From assembly GCF_000276665.1 (NCBI RefSeq), contig NW_004955404.1, positions 31,977,667 to 32,041,666 on the forward strand: a stretch of DNA of 64,000 bases. The letters run 5' to 3'. Source of the DNA: Chinchilla lanigera (lineage: Eukaryota; Chordata; Mammalia; Rodentia; Chinchillidae). This document shows positions 12,323 through 23,870 of the stretch, one piece after another. The first letter of the stretch is position 1; each line of letters starts with the position of its first letter. The position numbers and the translations under genes were made by a program. The notes below the pieces were generated by a model that did not search any database, was not told where the DNA came from, and was given only the letters and a program-made list of their open reading frames with translations.

Positions 12323-12619
12323 GTAAGCACAAAAAACCCTTTTGTTTTGTTTTTTCATTAGATACAAGTTCTTCATACTTACCTGGTACTTTCTAGACAT
12401 TTTTGTAAAAAGAAAACGAGTTGGCAGGTTTATGTTCATCAGGAGAGGTGAACCGAGAAAAAAGTCTTGTATTTTTGGAGTATTTGTAGAACCTGTCTGA
12501 CCATCCAGAGTTGTCTCTCTATGTAAGTGGGTCATAGACTGGGAAGTAACTGGGAAGTAAGGACTGAGGGACATGGTAAGAGTTTGCTCATGTGTGTCTG
12601 TGTGTGTCAGTGTGTAAAG

Positions 12620-12799
12620 TAAATTTTTTTTATTGAGGCTACTGTAGATTTACATGAAATTGTAAAGAATAATACAGAGATCCCTTGTATCCTTTGCCAG
12701 GATAATGATGACATTTTACAAGTCTATAGAATAGTATCACAACCAGGGTCACAACAAGCATGCTGGCCTTATTTAGATTTCTTTGGTTTAGCTGATATC

Positions 12800-12848
<49 letters not shown>

Positions 12849-13110
12849 TTGAATAGTCCTGTACAGCTGTGCAACTTTATCACATGTATAGGTTTGTGTA
12901 TTATCACCATCATCAAATTACCAAGTAGTTCTACCACAAGGATTTCTTTACACCATCATACTCTCTTTCTCCTGTATCCCCTCCACCAGATCCTGGCAAC
13001 TGCTAATCTGTTCAATCATTTTAAAATTATGTTTCAAAAATGTTCTAAGTGGACTCATGTAGTATATAACATATAGGGATAGGATTTTTTCACTAACTAC
13101 TATTCAGTAG
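12620..13110 (-). mobile_element. Old LINE-1 3' region (L1ME/L1M class)
   Basis: The sequence follows the reverse strand of an old L1 3' end: 'tttattgaggctactgtag', 'gtaaagaataatacagagatc', 'aatagtatcacaaccaggg', a (TG)n tract, 'gcaactttatcacatgtatag', 'ctggcaactgctaatctgttc' and 'taagtggactcatgtagtat'. Reading frames are destroyed. The (TG)n block sits where this L1 class usually carries a short TG tract, so the microsatellite probably grew from it. Confidence 0.75.
12802..12846. repeat. (TG)n microsatellite
   Basis: An uninterrupted TG dinucleotide run of about 22 units lies inside the old L1 fragment. The open frame that begins here reads as alternating Cys/Val and is an artefact of the repeat. 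It is likely to be length-polymorphic. Confidence 0.97.
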
Positions 13111-14879
13111 GTATTGGTCCAAGTTATTGGCCTGGCTGCTTCCTTATAAGGGCTCCTGATGGATTCTGGTTATGGGTGGTGGCATCTTTCCTGCCACTTT
13201 CCCTGGGGTTCCCCCTGTGTCTGGGAGAAGAATGTCTGCATCTGGGATGTCTTCTGTCTCTAAATTGAAGACTGGTAGTGATGGTTCTGGGTGACTTTCT
13301 TATGTTAGCCGGGCAGAAACTATGTGCCTAGCTGCTGTGTTGTTCCTCCTGTCTTGAAGTCCCAAAGTAAACTGTCTTCCCTTACCAGCTTGCAGACACT
13401 TCCTATGGTTACCTTTTGTTACTGATAGGGTTTTTAGTTGCACTGAGGGGAAGAGCAATGAGAAATAAGTCTACACCATCTGGTCCACAGCAGAAGTCCT
13501 CATGGTGGTTTGCACTTTGTTATTTGTTCATTCACCTCCTCTACCCTCCATCAACACACATTCTCCCTTTTGTGTATTATGAGTTCATACATTTATTATA
13601 TGCTGTGATATTAAATGGAAATTTGGAGTCATTTTTGTTCATTCTTGTGTCTATAGTAGAATTTAAATATGTGTGTTAGAATGCTTTTGTTATAAATATA
13701 AAACACCCAATTAAAATTGAATTGAGAAATGAAGAAAACATAAGAAACCTGGAGAGTTAGGGCATTAAAGACTTGCCTAATCCCATGGATCCCATTCAGT
13801 ACCTCAGAGAGTCTGTTCTTTATTCATGGCGACAAGATGACCATTGCCTTGCCGAATCCTGAGCCTCAAGTCCTGAGCCTTGTATAAGCTCTGACAAAAT
13901 CCTGAGTTTGAGAGTCACAAGCCCTTTCTTGTCCTTCAAGCGCTATTTTCCTGAGACACCCCAATAGATTGTCTTTTGTATCTCATTGGCTAGGAATGTG
14001 TCACACACAAGTTTGCTGCCTCTGGGAGTGGAATTACTCCAATTATTTTGGAATAATTCACATTCACTTACTCCATGATTTGGAAGTATATCACAGAGCA
14101 CAAAGGTATATAATTTCTAAACTGTATTACAGTTTGATTAGGAAGAAAATCAGTAGTTCTGGCTATGGTTAAGCTATACAAGATTAATTTCTTACGACAC
14201 TTGTCTAGTTTTAAATACAAAGTATGGACAGATCTTTGAAATACAAACTCAGAACTGGATGGAGATTAGTACCAATCAAGATAATATGCTATGATAAACT
14301 AATTCAGCCATAGAGTTGGTTCCTGAGCTTCAAAATTGTTCTTTTAAGAAAAGAACTGAGTTTTAAGATTGATGATCAATGTTTCAAATGAAGGTTTCAG
14401 TCACAACTGATAAGTGTATCACCAGGATAGTAGGAAAACCTGAGAGAGTAGAAATAGTGACCCAGTAGTAAAATAGAAGATCAGATTTCATGTAAATATA
14501 TTGGGCCACAAGTAGTGAGGAGACGCAGCTGACACACTGAGTTAGTTTAATACAGACTGGTCATAAAACTGGGTAGATCTGGGCCTTTGCAGAGGGCTTC
14601 AGTGGTCCTTGTGGGATGGAAAGATGTAGAGGGTCCCACTGAAAAATCTGGCCGGCTATCCTCAATTTAGAAACTCAGCAATAGACTTTTCAGTTCTGGA
14701 AGATGTGTGTCATTCATAAAAATTTTATGTCTTTATGTGAATTTTCTCAGGGTAGTGATACAAGTCAGTGGCCGAAATTACTGAAACCTCAGTTCTTTTG
14801 GCAGAAAACTATATTATTTAGAAAATAATCTCAGGGTCTGGACTAGGATACTGATGATGGTATAGAAAATACCAGTTGA
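13111..14879. other. Unassigned sequence
   Basis: No gene is visible. The 13110-13430 part has less AT than its surroundings and a possible LTR-like 3' end ('cccaaagtaaactgtcttccc'), but there is not enough to call a family. The remainder has no recognised feature. Confidence 0.4.
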
Positions 14880-15590
14880 TTAATTGATTATTAATGCTCA
14901 TGTAATTAAAAATACTATGTGCCAGATTCTATTCTATGGTGGTAGAATAGTATTATAGCACTATGTACCATCAGTGAGGATGCATGAAAGGTTAATCATG
15001 CTCTCTGGGGGAAATGCAAAGCAGGTAAGGAAAAGCTTCAGAAGAAATAATATTTGAACTGAACCCTGAAGAATGGGGAAGACCTTACTAAATAATGAAA
15101 TAGAATGAACAAAGACATGAACTAAATTTGAAGTTTGGGGAAAGGGTGAGAACTGTGTATGCAACAGGAACCCAGGGTGGATAATGAGTGGACCGAGATG
15201 ACTTTCGAAATGGAGGATGGATTTATTTGGGGAAGACCTGAAAGTGTTCTTCTAAGGAGTGTATACTTTATCCTACAGCTAATAGGAAAACATCAATGCA
15301 TTTAAGTGTATAAACTCTGTGATTGGATGTGATTCTTTGGCAGAATTTGGAAGATGGTTTGAAGATAGCCGTGAGTCTGGGATTCCACCTAATAGGCATT
15401 TGCAGTAATCCAAATGAAAAATACTGAGAGCCAGGATTGAGACACTGACATTCAGAATGAGAAGGCAATTTCTGGGGGTTAAGAGATATTTTAGAAATAG
15501 AATTATTAATGAGACTTGATGATTAATTTGGTATTCATGGTGATAAAGGAAATGGGGAATCAATTTTTACTCTGTGGTTTCTAGTTTGGG
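14880..15590 (-). mobile_element. LINE-2 fragment (minus strand)
   Basis: Blocks match the reverse complement of LINE-2: 'tactatgtgccagattctattc', 'ttgaactgaaccctgaagaatg', 'tatactttatcctacagctaatagg', 'gcatttgcagtaatccaaatg' (L2 'ctgttgcagtagtccagg') and 'gatattttagaaatagaatt'. It covers the part encoding the C-terminal end of the ORF2 reverse transcriptase region and the 3' end, with no open frame left. Confidence 0.7.
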
Positions 15591-16323
15591 GAATTTAGTG
15601 GATAAAATTGTGGTTGGCTAATCAAGGGAAGTATTCTTGAGAAGAAGATTGAAATAAGCTCACTCACTGAAAATACTGTGGTGTAGGCAGAACAACTCAG
15701 TCATCTAAGACACATATTGATAGTGCATTAACTACTGGGATAAATTTTTTAGCAAATTAAACTTTCATTAAGGCATATGCATTTGTGAGTCATAGGGTTC
15801 CCTGCAATGAACTTACACAAAGTGACATACTTGTGTAAATCATTACCCCTGTTAAGAAATGATTAGCACTTGACAATCTCTTATAAGTCTAACAATTTGC
15901 ATACCTATCAGTCTTCAAATAAAAAAGGATAAAAAATTAAACAAAACTATGGAAACAAAAACATTCTGAGCCGATTGCTTCATTACTTGGCCAATGAATG
16001 AGCTAGACTTCTGGTGGTCCAACCTCTAAGAGCTGTGCTTGACGTGGGTTGACTTAAAATGCAGCCTCTGATACACATGCTGGGTGATAACTCAGAGGTA
16101 AGTTGATAACATTCACACTGTTTGGCTCTGAGACCCAGCAAAAGACTCTATGAAAGAAAATGGCACCATGTGTATTAAGAAGCTGAGGACAGAAGGAAAA
16201 AATTAGGGTTCTCAGATAAATAGTGGTTTTTCAGAATAAACTGACTGTCATTAGGGCAATGCTCTGACTTATAGGGATTGATTTTCTGCTTCTTACTTGG
16301 GCATAACTATACCTAATATTTAT
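15591..16323. other. Unassigned sequence
   Basis: No gene, RNA or named repeat is recognised in this interval. Confidence 0.4.
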
Positions 16324-16500
16324 GGCCATTTACTATGTGCTGGTACGGTTCTATGCTCCTTCTAGGCATTAAATAATTTAAGCCTTACTATTATCATCGG
16401 ATAAAGCACCTGAGGCAAAAAGCTACTGCGTAATGTGCTTGAAGTCACAGCTAGGATGTCACAGAGCTGGGCTTCAAACTTGGCTCTTTTTCTGTATTTG
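16324..16500 (-). mobile_element. MIR SINE (minus strand)
   Basis: 'tttactatgtgctggtacggttctatgc', 'ggcattaaataatttaagcc', 'acctgaggcaaaaagctac', 'cttgaagtcacagctaggat' and 'agagctgggcttcaaacttgg' reproduce the reverse complement of MIR in order over nearly its full length. Confidence 0.85.
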
Positions 16501-16704
16501 TTATACTCACGCTAAAGTCTTTGCAATAAGCCACAGTATGGGAAGCAGTGGCAATTTGTATAATTAGTGATGAATAATAATGCTCCCAAGCAATTGCTAA
16601 TGCTTATGGCATAAGTGGCAAAAGTTCCAAAGGAATAATTAATCAAGAGGCAGTGTAATGGTATATAAACATACGAAGAATATTTAACCTCTACTTATTT
16701 ATAT

Positions 16705-17090
16705 ATTTTATATTAATTTATTGAACACTTACTACCAATCAGATAATTTGCCTGCTCAGGTCCATGCCTTTTAAAAGCCTTAGATAAGAAACATGGCTTA
16801 GCAGCAAATGATTACAGTGTAATGAAGGATCTTATAATAAGCTTGATGGCAATTTGAGGCAGACGACGATGCTTCCTGCCTGGAAGTTGAGCAGCTCTCT
16901 ACAGAGAGAACATTTGACTTGCCTCTTCAAGGATAAACAGACATTTGCCAGACAAGATAGGGAAGGACTTTCTTAGAATATCAAGCACACAGAGATGAAG
17001 TAGCCTGACTGGAGGGGCAAAATAAAAGGCTTGAGAGGCAGGCAACAGCTAGATGAAGGAGGTTTTGTCAATCAGGATAAAATTAGATAT
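16705..17090 (-). mobile_element. LINE-2 fragment (minus strand)
   Basis: The reverse strand shows the L2 tail ('tttattgaacacttactacc') followed by 'gattacagtgtaatgaagg', 'cacacagagatgaagtagcc' and 'aataaaaggcttgagaggcagg'. These correspond to the L2 blocks reading, on this strand, 'tgataagtgctatgaagg' and 'caaaggccctgaggcagg'. The copy is diverged with no frame left. Confidence 0.6.
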
Positions 17091-17192
17091 TCCTTTGTCC
17101 AGTAATAAATTTCAAACCTTTTGGACTCGGAAAATAAGACATTCTAAACAAACTATTAAACAGCTATTTGATTGTAATTACAAGACTTTCCT

Positions 17193-17363
17193 ATTAATAA
17201 AGTCTTTTTAAAAATTGATTCTCACTGTATAGTTCAGGCTGATTTTGAAATCAATTGTATCCCAGGCTGAGCTTAAACTCAAGCATTACAATTCTGTCTC
17301 AGCCTCTTGAGCACTGGGATTGCAGGTGTGCACCACCACATCTGGCCCCATTAAGAAAATCTT
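17193..17363 (-). mobile_element. B1 SINE (minus strand)
   Basis: The minus strand carries a B1 head ending 'tgcaggtgtgcaccacca' and 'tctggcccc' as seen on plus, with 'cctcttgagcactgggatt' and 'actgtatagttcaggctg'. Imperfect direct repeats 'attaataaagtctt' (17193) and 'attaagaaaatctt' (17350) are a plausible TSD, 12 of 14 matching. Confidence 0.8.
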
Positions 17364-18079
17364 GTCTTTCATTTTTCCTTTTCCTTTTTTTGTTCCTTGC
17401 CTTCTATTTTTCCATCTTTTCTGTATGTTATGAAAAAAAAATAAACTTTTGAGATCAACTAAGTTGAAGTAAACCCAACAAGGGTTTACTTCCTGCAGTG
17501 AAGGAAATGCCTCATTATGTTTAGAAAAATCATTGGACATGAGAGTAAGAATTAAAGCAAAATGACCATGGTAGTCAGACCTCAAATATATACCATGAGA
17601 GAGGAAAGGATATGGAGCATGGAAAAGTTTATAATTTACATACTTAAATATTAAAACTTGTGCAAATGTAATAAATTCTTTTTGAGCCTCAGAGTATTCG
17701 TTCCTGAAAAGTATCAAAATGACCCATCTTTTGCATGCTAAATTTCCTTCTTTCTAGGTTTTCTGATTAAATGATCCCTTTTAAAGGAATTTTTTTTCTT
17801 TTATGACCTAATGACAAGCTTTTAATTTTTCTATAAGTACTTTAAAAGAATTTCTATCTAGTAGGCTATGTACAAAATCCCATTAGGGAATTATTTAAAC
17901 AGAATAAAATCTTTGACCCCTATAAAATTCTGCAGGAGAAAAATATGTATAAAACTTTGATTTTAATATATTCCAAAAAAAGGTTCAGATAGATTAGGGA
18001 AGTGGTTTTGCTCATTAATGTGATGGATCGCTACTTGGAAGCAGCCACTCATTGGCTGTTAGCTGTAGGGCGGGGGACC
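17364..18079. other. Unassigned AT-rich sequence
   Basis: No supported gene or repeat. The minus-strand open frame 17286-17717 is partly B1-derived and is not a gene. Confidence 0.4.
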
Positions 18080-18588
18080 TCATGGGTTATTTTCATTGCT
18101 CACAGTAAAACAGAACCTCACACCCACTTGACATTCTTGTCACATTCCCTCCATCCCCCAGCCCTAGCAACCGGTGATCTTCTTTCTGTCTAAATGGATT
18201 TACCTATTTTGAACATTTTGTAAATAATGGCTTATATAATCCGTAGCATTTTGTGTTGGCTTCTTTCCCTTGGAGTTTTTAAGGTTCATCCATGTTGTAG
18301 CACATGCCAGTACTTCATTCCTTTTCATGGTTGAATAATATTCCATGTATGAATATACTGCATTTTGTTTATCCATTTGTTTTGCTGGATATGTCAGTCA
18401 CTTCTACTTTGAGGCTGGTTAATAATGCTGCTATGAACATTACTGTTTAAGTATTTATGTGGACATGTGTTCCTAGCTCTCTTGGGTATTCATGTAAGTG
18501 TGGAATTGCTAGAATCAAATGGGCATTCTATTCAAGTTTTTGAGGAACCTGCCAACTTCTTCTTTATTATGGTGGTATTCTATATTTC
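18080..18588 (-). mobile_element. LINE-1 3' region, part 1 (split by an LTR)
   Basis: Reverse-strand L1 blocks are clear: 'tgtctaaatggatttacctattttgaacat', 'ggttcatccatgttgtagca', 'tcattccttttcatggttgaataatattcc', 'tttatccatttgtt', 'ctatgaacat' and 'tttgaggaacctgccaa'. The element is interrupted at 18589 by an LTR and resumes at about 19028 with 'gattttccagtttttccatatc', which continues the same L1 order. Confidence 0.85.
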
Positions 18589-19027
18589 TGTCTTAGTTAC
18601 TATTCTCATGGCTGAGACAAAATATCAGATGCCCAAAGTTAAAGGAGAAAAGGCTCATTTGGCTCACGGTTTGCAGGGGTTTTAGTCCATAGTCACCTGG
18701 CTCCAAGGCAGGGTGACATGGCAAAGGAGAAAAAGTCCATTGCTGGCAGAAGACAGGAAGGTAGCAAAGTATTAAAGAAGCTCCAAGTGACAAGCTACAA
18801 GCACCTTTCTTTCTGTCCCTTGTGTCTTATCCAGGTTACCGACACTTAGGGTGGGTAGCTTTCAAACCCAAAGTGGGGCACCATTAATCCTGGCATCTCA
18901 CCATGAATCAATCTCAGCATCACATCCTTGATCCCAGCATCACACACCCTATATCCAGCCACCTCGGAATAGCCCTACCTATGACCACATGAGGCTTTGG
19001 GAGGACATCTATACACAAGCCATAACA
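18589..19027 (-). mobile_element. Solo LTR, rodent MaLR type, inserted in L1
   Basis: The LTR runs (minus orientation) between the 5'-TG...CA-3' ends 'tgtcttagttac' and 'cataaca'. It contains 'gctgagacaaaatatcagatg', 'ggctcatttggctcacggtttg', 'ggctccaaggcagggtgacatgg' and 'acatgaggctttgggagg'. Flanking 5-mers are 'atttc' (18584-18588) and 'atttt' (19028-19032), a diverged 5-bp TSD. It belongs to the same family as the LTRs at 23360, 35544 and 54124. Its length (439 bp) matches the longer form of the family. Confidence 0.85.
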
Positions 19028-19130
19028 ATTTTCACCGTGAGATTTTCCAGTTTTTCCATATCTTTAAAAGATATACTTTTAAAAGATTATAGAATTTTAT
19101 TGCCTTTTTAATTTCATTAATTTTAACCCT
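19028..19130 (-). mobile_element. LINE-1 3' region, part 2
   Basis: It continues the L1 order broken at 18588: 'attttcaccgtgagattttccagtttttcc' corresponds to the L1 'ttccagtttctccacatcc' region on this strand. The distal end is uncertain. Confidence 0.55.
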
Positions 19131-19274
19131 ATATTCATATTTCAGTCTCCTTATACAGTGGTCTCACTTTTCTCCATTTTCTATCATGCCAGCCCCAGGA
19201 GGGTATTTGTGTTAAAAGCCACATTAACTGTTCTTCATATTAGTGAGGAAAACCACTGCAACCTCTTCCATATG

Positions 19275-19860
19275 CCAGTGGTAAGTAGCTGGTGTAATAT
19301 TATCTATTACTGCAGAACAGATCACCCTCAAACATAGCAGCTTAAGATTTTAACCATTTATGTAGTTTCTGTGGGTCAGGAATTCATATCTAGCTTATAT
19401 GTGTGTTTTTATCAAAGGAAAACTTTCTCTAGACCAATTAAGATTGAAAGGGGAACTTTGGTATCTACCCAGACTCTGCTGGGGCAGGATGCTGCCCAAC
19501 TCACTTATTCAATCCTTAACAGGCTCTGTTTCTCATGGCAGCTCGACTGAGAGCTGTCCAGGGTTGTTTGTCTGGGGTTGTTGCTAAAGTTTCCTCCACT
19601 TCTTGCCATGTGGGCTTCTGCACGGGATAGTTCCCAGTATGCCAGCAGGTTCAACAGAGTGAGCAAGAGAAAAAAAAAAAACAACAAGATAGAGCAATAA
19701 TCTTTTTGAAGTGTAATCACTGAAATAACATCCATCCTGTTTGTCATATTCATTAGGAGGGAGACACTTGTTCCCAACCTCAAGGGAAAGGGATCGTGCA
19801 ATGGCATGGATATTAAGAGGTAAGGATCAGTGGGACCAGCTCCGAGGCTGCTTACTACAG
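19275..19860 (-). mobile_element. MaLR LTR, MLT1-like (minus strand)
   Basis: Blocks fit the reverse complement of an MLT1-type LTR: 'attactgcagaacagatcaccc' with 'catagcagcttaagattttaaccattta', 'tctgtgggtcaggaattc', 'cttgccatgtgggcttctgc', 'gagtgagcaagag' and 'caacctcaagggaaaggga'. It is old, without open frames or an internal region. An A-run at 19669-19681 lies inside. Confidence 0.65.
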
Positions 19861-20164
19861 TACTTTTAGGGAAAGGGGCAAAATTTCAGAGAAAGAGAAC
19901 TAAGAAAAAAGGCATATTTTAATAAACCCAGGCACTTTGGCCTAAGTTTTTGCCATTTATTAAAATGTCATTAGGATATTTCTTGCAGGACATAAATGTT
20001 TTTCAAGAGTTTGGGTTACATGCCAATTGGGAACAGTTTAACAGATGAAATAAATTTTAGGTAAATCAGGAGATCTGAGTCCAGGCTTGAGGCCCAATAT
20101 TAAGAAAAATTCACAATCTGCCTGTACAAAAGTCCATAAACTTTGCACTTCAATATCTGAATAT

Positions 20165-20400
20165 TAAAAAGGATTTTTCTATCAGAAGCTCTCAAGCTTT
20201 TTTAACTATAAGCCACAATACAAAAATCATTTTCCATGGAGACCAGCTTACTACATTGATATATTGAACCAGTTTACAGATTACCTGAAAGAACATAATT
20301 CACTGCTAAAATTACAATGCTCTCTGGTGTTTTCCTTGTCATTCTATTCTACACTGTCAAATGCTCTATTCTATTTAATATAAATAAGTTGACCCAGCTA
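20165..20400. mobile_element. Possible hAT-type MER fragment
   Basis: 'gctctcaagcttttttaactataagccacaat' followed by 'acattgatatattg' resembles non-autonomous hAT elements that begin 'gtggtcctcaaactttttaaac..cgaccc'. The ends and 8-bp TSD cannot be fixed, so this is tentative. Confidence 0.3.
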
Positions 20401-21901
20401 AGTTTCTTCATTACCCTTTAATAGATTCCAGTCCTCAGTTTGAAGGCATTGTGATTTCTATAGCTACTTTCACAACTGCAAGACTATATCTGCAAAATTG
20501 CATTTGCCATATCTGTGAAGACTGTTGAAAAGAGAAAGGTGCATATTTCTCCTTTACCTTAGGCACCAAGTGGGCAGGTTAAGGGTGTGTCAGCAAGCTC
20601 TGTGTCTCTCTGCTCTTACCAGCATGTATACATTTGACTTTGGGGAAGTGGTTCTGGGTAACTGGTTTAGAAAGCTAATGACTGCATGGGACACATAGCC
20701 TTTGGCTTTGCCTTGGGCTATAAACTCTCCAAAAAGTTCTTAATCCTTAAAAATGACCTCTCTTGCCTAGTCTACTAGGTTCAAGGGCTTATTGATTCTG
20801 TCACATATGTGTTGTGCTTTGTTCTCTGCTGCATTATCATTTTTACACACCTCCCTGTGGACATGTCCTTATTTGTGTGATGTGCAACACTACACATTCT
20901 TAAGAAATGCCCACTGAAAAGAAATGTCTGCAGAATGTCAGTGAGCACTTGTTAAATGCTTGACAATATACAACACAAGCATGAATTCCTTCTAAAACTT
21001 TCTCTGAAGTACACCAAATGCAAGAGTAGTATGAAACCTGTTACATTGAGCTGAGTCAAGTTTCTTTCAAGTTTTCTGTTTTAGCTTGGATATTCATGCA
21101 AATTTTGAACTCCATGACATGTGCTTCTTTTAATATCTAATCAGTGTTCTGCATTATTTATGAGTAAAATCATTTAAACTTCCCTTACTCCCCAATCTTA
21201 GAATAAACTTTATGTTCCAGGAGACCGCATCATAATTTTTCCTAGCTAAAAGCAAAATAAACTTAGGGACTTTGACAAGCATGACATATACTTCTTATAA
21301 TCAACCCATTGAATACATTTTATTGTCTGAATGTAGGAGATGAAGGATAAGAACCGTCGGAAACTTATGGTTGATAGGAAGCAGCACTGGAACCAAAAAC
21401 TAAGTTGTGCTTCCCCTGCCCTTATTTGCCTTTCCATGTTGTAATGCCTTTATTCCTTCATCAAATGAAGAAGAGTGCAGAAAATTACACACTTTGCTGT
21501 GTAAAGGGTTCCACACTTTGCTGTGGCTATGTCAAGGGTTCCATAGATTTCCAGTGTAAGAACTCTGCCTCCTGGAAGAGAAGATGTAGTAATGGGGGAA
21601 TTAAGATACCTTTTGGCCAGAAAGGAAATTGTGTGCCTGAAGAACATAGGTTTCAGAAGTAAGGATCAAGTGAAATTTAGAAGAGTATTATGTGGAGTAT
21701 CTGAGTGCATGTTCAACATGATTAATATCCACCAAACTAGCTGTTTGCTAGGAACAGGGTTTGGATTCAGGCATTATTGCCAGGGACCGCAGATTTTCTC
21801 TTCACCAATTTCTTGTCTCAAGTTGAGTTTTGTGATTTGCTGTACACTGAATTGTCTATAGAACCAGAATACATAATGAGGAGTATAAATAGGGAAGAGG
21901 G

Positions 21902-21905
<4 letters not shown>
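20401..21905. other. Unassigned sequence
   Basis: No supported gene or named repeat. Several open frames of 60-90 codons on both strands overlap one another and have no recognisable domain. The pair 'acactttgctgtg' at 21489 and 21512 is a short local duplication. Confidence 0.4.

Positions 21906-21946
<41 letters not shown>
21906..21946. repeat. (GA)n microsatellite
   Basis: A nearly pure GA dinucleotide run of about 20 units. The apparent proteins through it (alternating Arg/Glu on plus, Ser/Leu on minus) are translation artefacts. It is likely length-variable. Confidence 0.97.
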
Positions 21947-21948
<2 letters not shown>

Positions 21949-22779
21949 CAACAGAAGGAATCCTGACTTTCCCACCCCTTGCAGCTGCTTGCAGCCTTCT
22001 CAGTTATTGCCTGGGGCAAAGGTCCACCTGCTACAAAAAGAAACAGTGCTGAAAATGAATGTGAGAGCAGAGGGGATGAGTTCTTGTGTTTTAAAACAGA
22101 AAACACTCTAAGTAATTTCTTATGATAAGATGTTGACATGGAAGTTAAAATGAACGTCCTCTAGGTCTCCTTATCATGCTAAAATTCACACATCTCTATG
22201 TAATCTAGGATTATTTTAATATAATATTTGTCAAGTACTAGGTAAAATTTGTCCTCTATAAACATCTTATATCCATAAAGATATCAAAACCAGATTTATT
22301 TACTTGTTATCTGCAAAATAGTTATTGGTCTTAATTTTCTGACACCTAAATAATTATTTCCATATTTTTTGTCCTATCACTCATAATAAAAGAGGATGCT
22401 TTAATTTCTAAACATAGATCACCTTTTATATTCTTTCCCACACACAGCTTCCAAATAAGGATGATGAAAATATCACATCTCATGGTTTCTTCCTCCTCCA
22501 CTGTCTTCAGAATGTAACTTTTGTCTGTGTTATAACCAAATGGCTGCTGTACTGACAAAAACAGGTAAAACTGATTCAACTGCTAGCTTTTCAACCTTTT
22601 GCTGATTGTGGACATGATGGCCCGTGGAATGGTAGCTTCCTTGCTAGCTTGTAGAGGACAGCTACATACAGAAGATAGTGAGACTATGGTCCTTGACAAT
22701 AATGTAGACCCCCTGTACCAGCCCTGAGCACTAACTCAAGATTTCTTATCATGTTTGCTATAGAACTATCAATATCTAA
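21947..22779. other. Unassigned sequence
   Basis: No gene, RNA or named repeat is recognised in this interval. Confidence 0.4.
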
Positions 22780-23359
22780 TTTTTTCTAGTTAACATTATC
22801 CCTATGTGCTTTTCACTATTCACATGTCCCTCCCCTCTACCTAGAGATAACCATTCTTGAGGGTGGGATAACCATTTATTGCTTTATGGTTTTAACATGC
22901 ACATATATAACTTTACAGTTTTTATAGTTTAGTTTTGCTCTTTTCTTTTTGAACCTCACAAATTACAATGTTTTTTTTTTCTGAGACTTGCATCTTTTTC
23001 TTAACACTCTTTGTGAGTTGAGCCATGTAAGCAAATGCAGCATTCCCCATAAATGCAGGATGTGCCCAGTTTATTTCTTGATGCTGAATAGTATTCTGTG
23101 TAGCATGAACTCTTCATCTATTTCCACCTCCATGCAATAGTTCCTGTAACATGGAGCTGAAGTGCACTTACTCCCACTGCTATACAGAATTCCATGTGTG
23201 TAGCTGTTTTTCATTTTTTGTCATTTCTGTACAGGATTCCATGTGTGTGCATTCAACAGTTCTTTCAAAGTTATTCACTGGTTAGCAACTATTGTGAATG
23301 ATGCCACTAAAATGATTGTATCTTCTAATGTTCCATGTGCAAAAGCTCCTCTAGGACAT
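22780..23359 (-). mobile_element. Old LINE-1 3' region, part 1 (split by an LTR)
   Basis: The reverse strand carries L1M-type 3' blocks: 'tctagttaacattatcccta', 'acctagagataaccattc', 'gatgctgaatagtattctgtg', 'aactcttcatctatttcc', and 'ggttagcaactattgtgaat' next to 'gatgccac'. The copy is interrupted at 23360 by an LTR and resumes at 23738 with 'ataattgttggatcacaagg', the L1 'aattgctgggtcatagg' block. Confidence 0.7.
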
Positions 23360-23732
23360 TGTCTTCTTTACTTTTCTGGCATTGCTGGGACAAAATACCC
23401 GAAGACCAGGATTAAGGAAGGAAAGGTTTATTTAGCTTACAGTTTGTGGAGATTTCAGTCCATACTGGGCTGGCTCCAAGGCAGAGTGGCACATGGCAGA
23501 GGGCAACAGTTCACAGAGGCAGAAAAACAGCAAAAGCAACCAGAGCAAAAGGGAGGAGAGCAGATGGGCAGCTTCTTTCTCTTCCTTACATGTGCAAACT
23601 ATCTGCCCAAGGACGGGTGTAGCACTCACATCCATAATCCCAGCATTGGATCACGGATCAATCATAAACTCTAAAAGCTCGCCTCACCACTACATGAGGC
23701 TTTGGGGGGACTTTCAGACACAAACCATAACA
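23360..23732 (-). mobile_element. Solo LTR, rodent MaLR type, inserted in L1
   Basis: Bounded by TG ('tgtcttctttac') and CA ('accataaca') with flanking 5-mers 'gacat' (23355-23359) and 'ggcat' (23733-23737), a one-mismatch TSD. Inner blocks are 'ggaaaggtttatttagctta', 'ggctccaaggcagagtgg' and 'tacatgaggctttgggggg'. The 373-bp length and sequence closely match the LTR at 35544-35915, so both belong to one short subfamily. The open frames here are LTR-derived noise. Confidence 0.88.
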
Positions 23733-23870
23733 GGCATAGTTAGAAGCATAATTGTTGGATCACAAGGATATCTATTTCTAATTTTACTGAAAAGTGCCAC
23801 ACTGTCTTTTCAATGATTTAATCTTTTCCCTATGTTATGTGAAAATGTTCTTTTTTTTTTTGCATTACTA
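23733..23870 (-). mobile_element. Old LINE-1 3' region, part 2
   Basis: 'agcataattgttggatcacaagg' and 'actgaaaagtgccacactgtc' continue the L1 order from before the LTR (L1 'gaaactgccaaactgttttcc' block). The distal end is uncertain. Confidence 0.6.

Noticed and set aside
12807..13076. Open frame starting in the (TG)n tract with Cys-Val repeats
   Set aside because: Produced by the microsatellite followed by L1-derived sequence.
13110..13430. Possible LTR behind the L1 fragment
   Set aside because: Only a vague LTR-like end is visible, with no TG/CA termini or family blocks I can support.
21774..22139. Open frames through the (GA)n tract with Arg-Glu or Ser-Leu repeats
   Set aside because: A dinucleotide repeat of any length has no stops in these frames. 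The peptides are artefacts on both strands.
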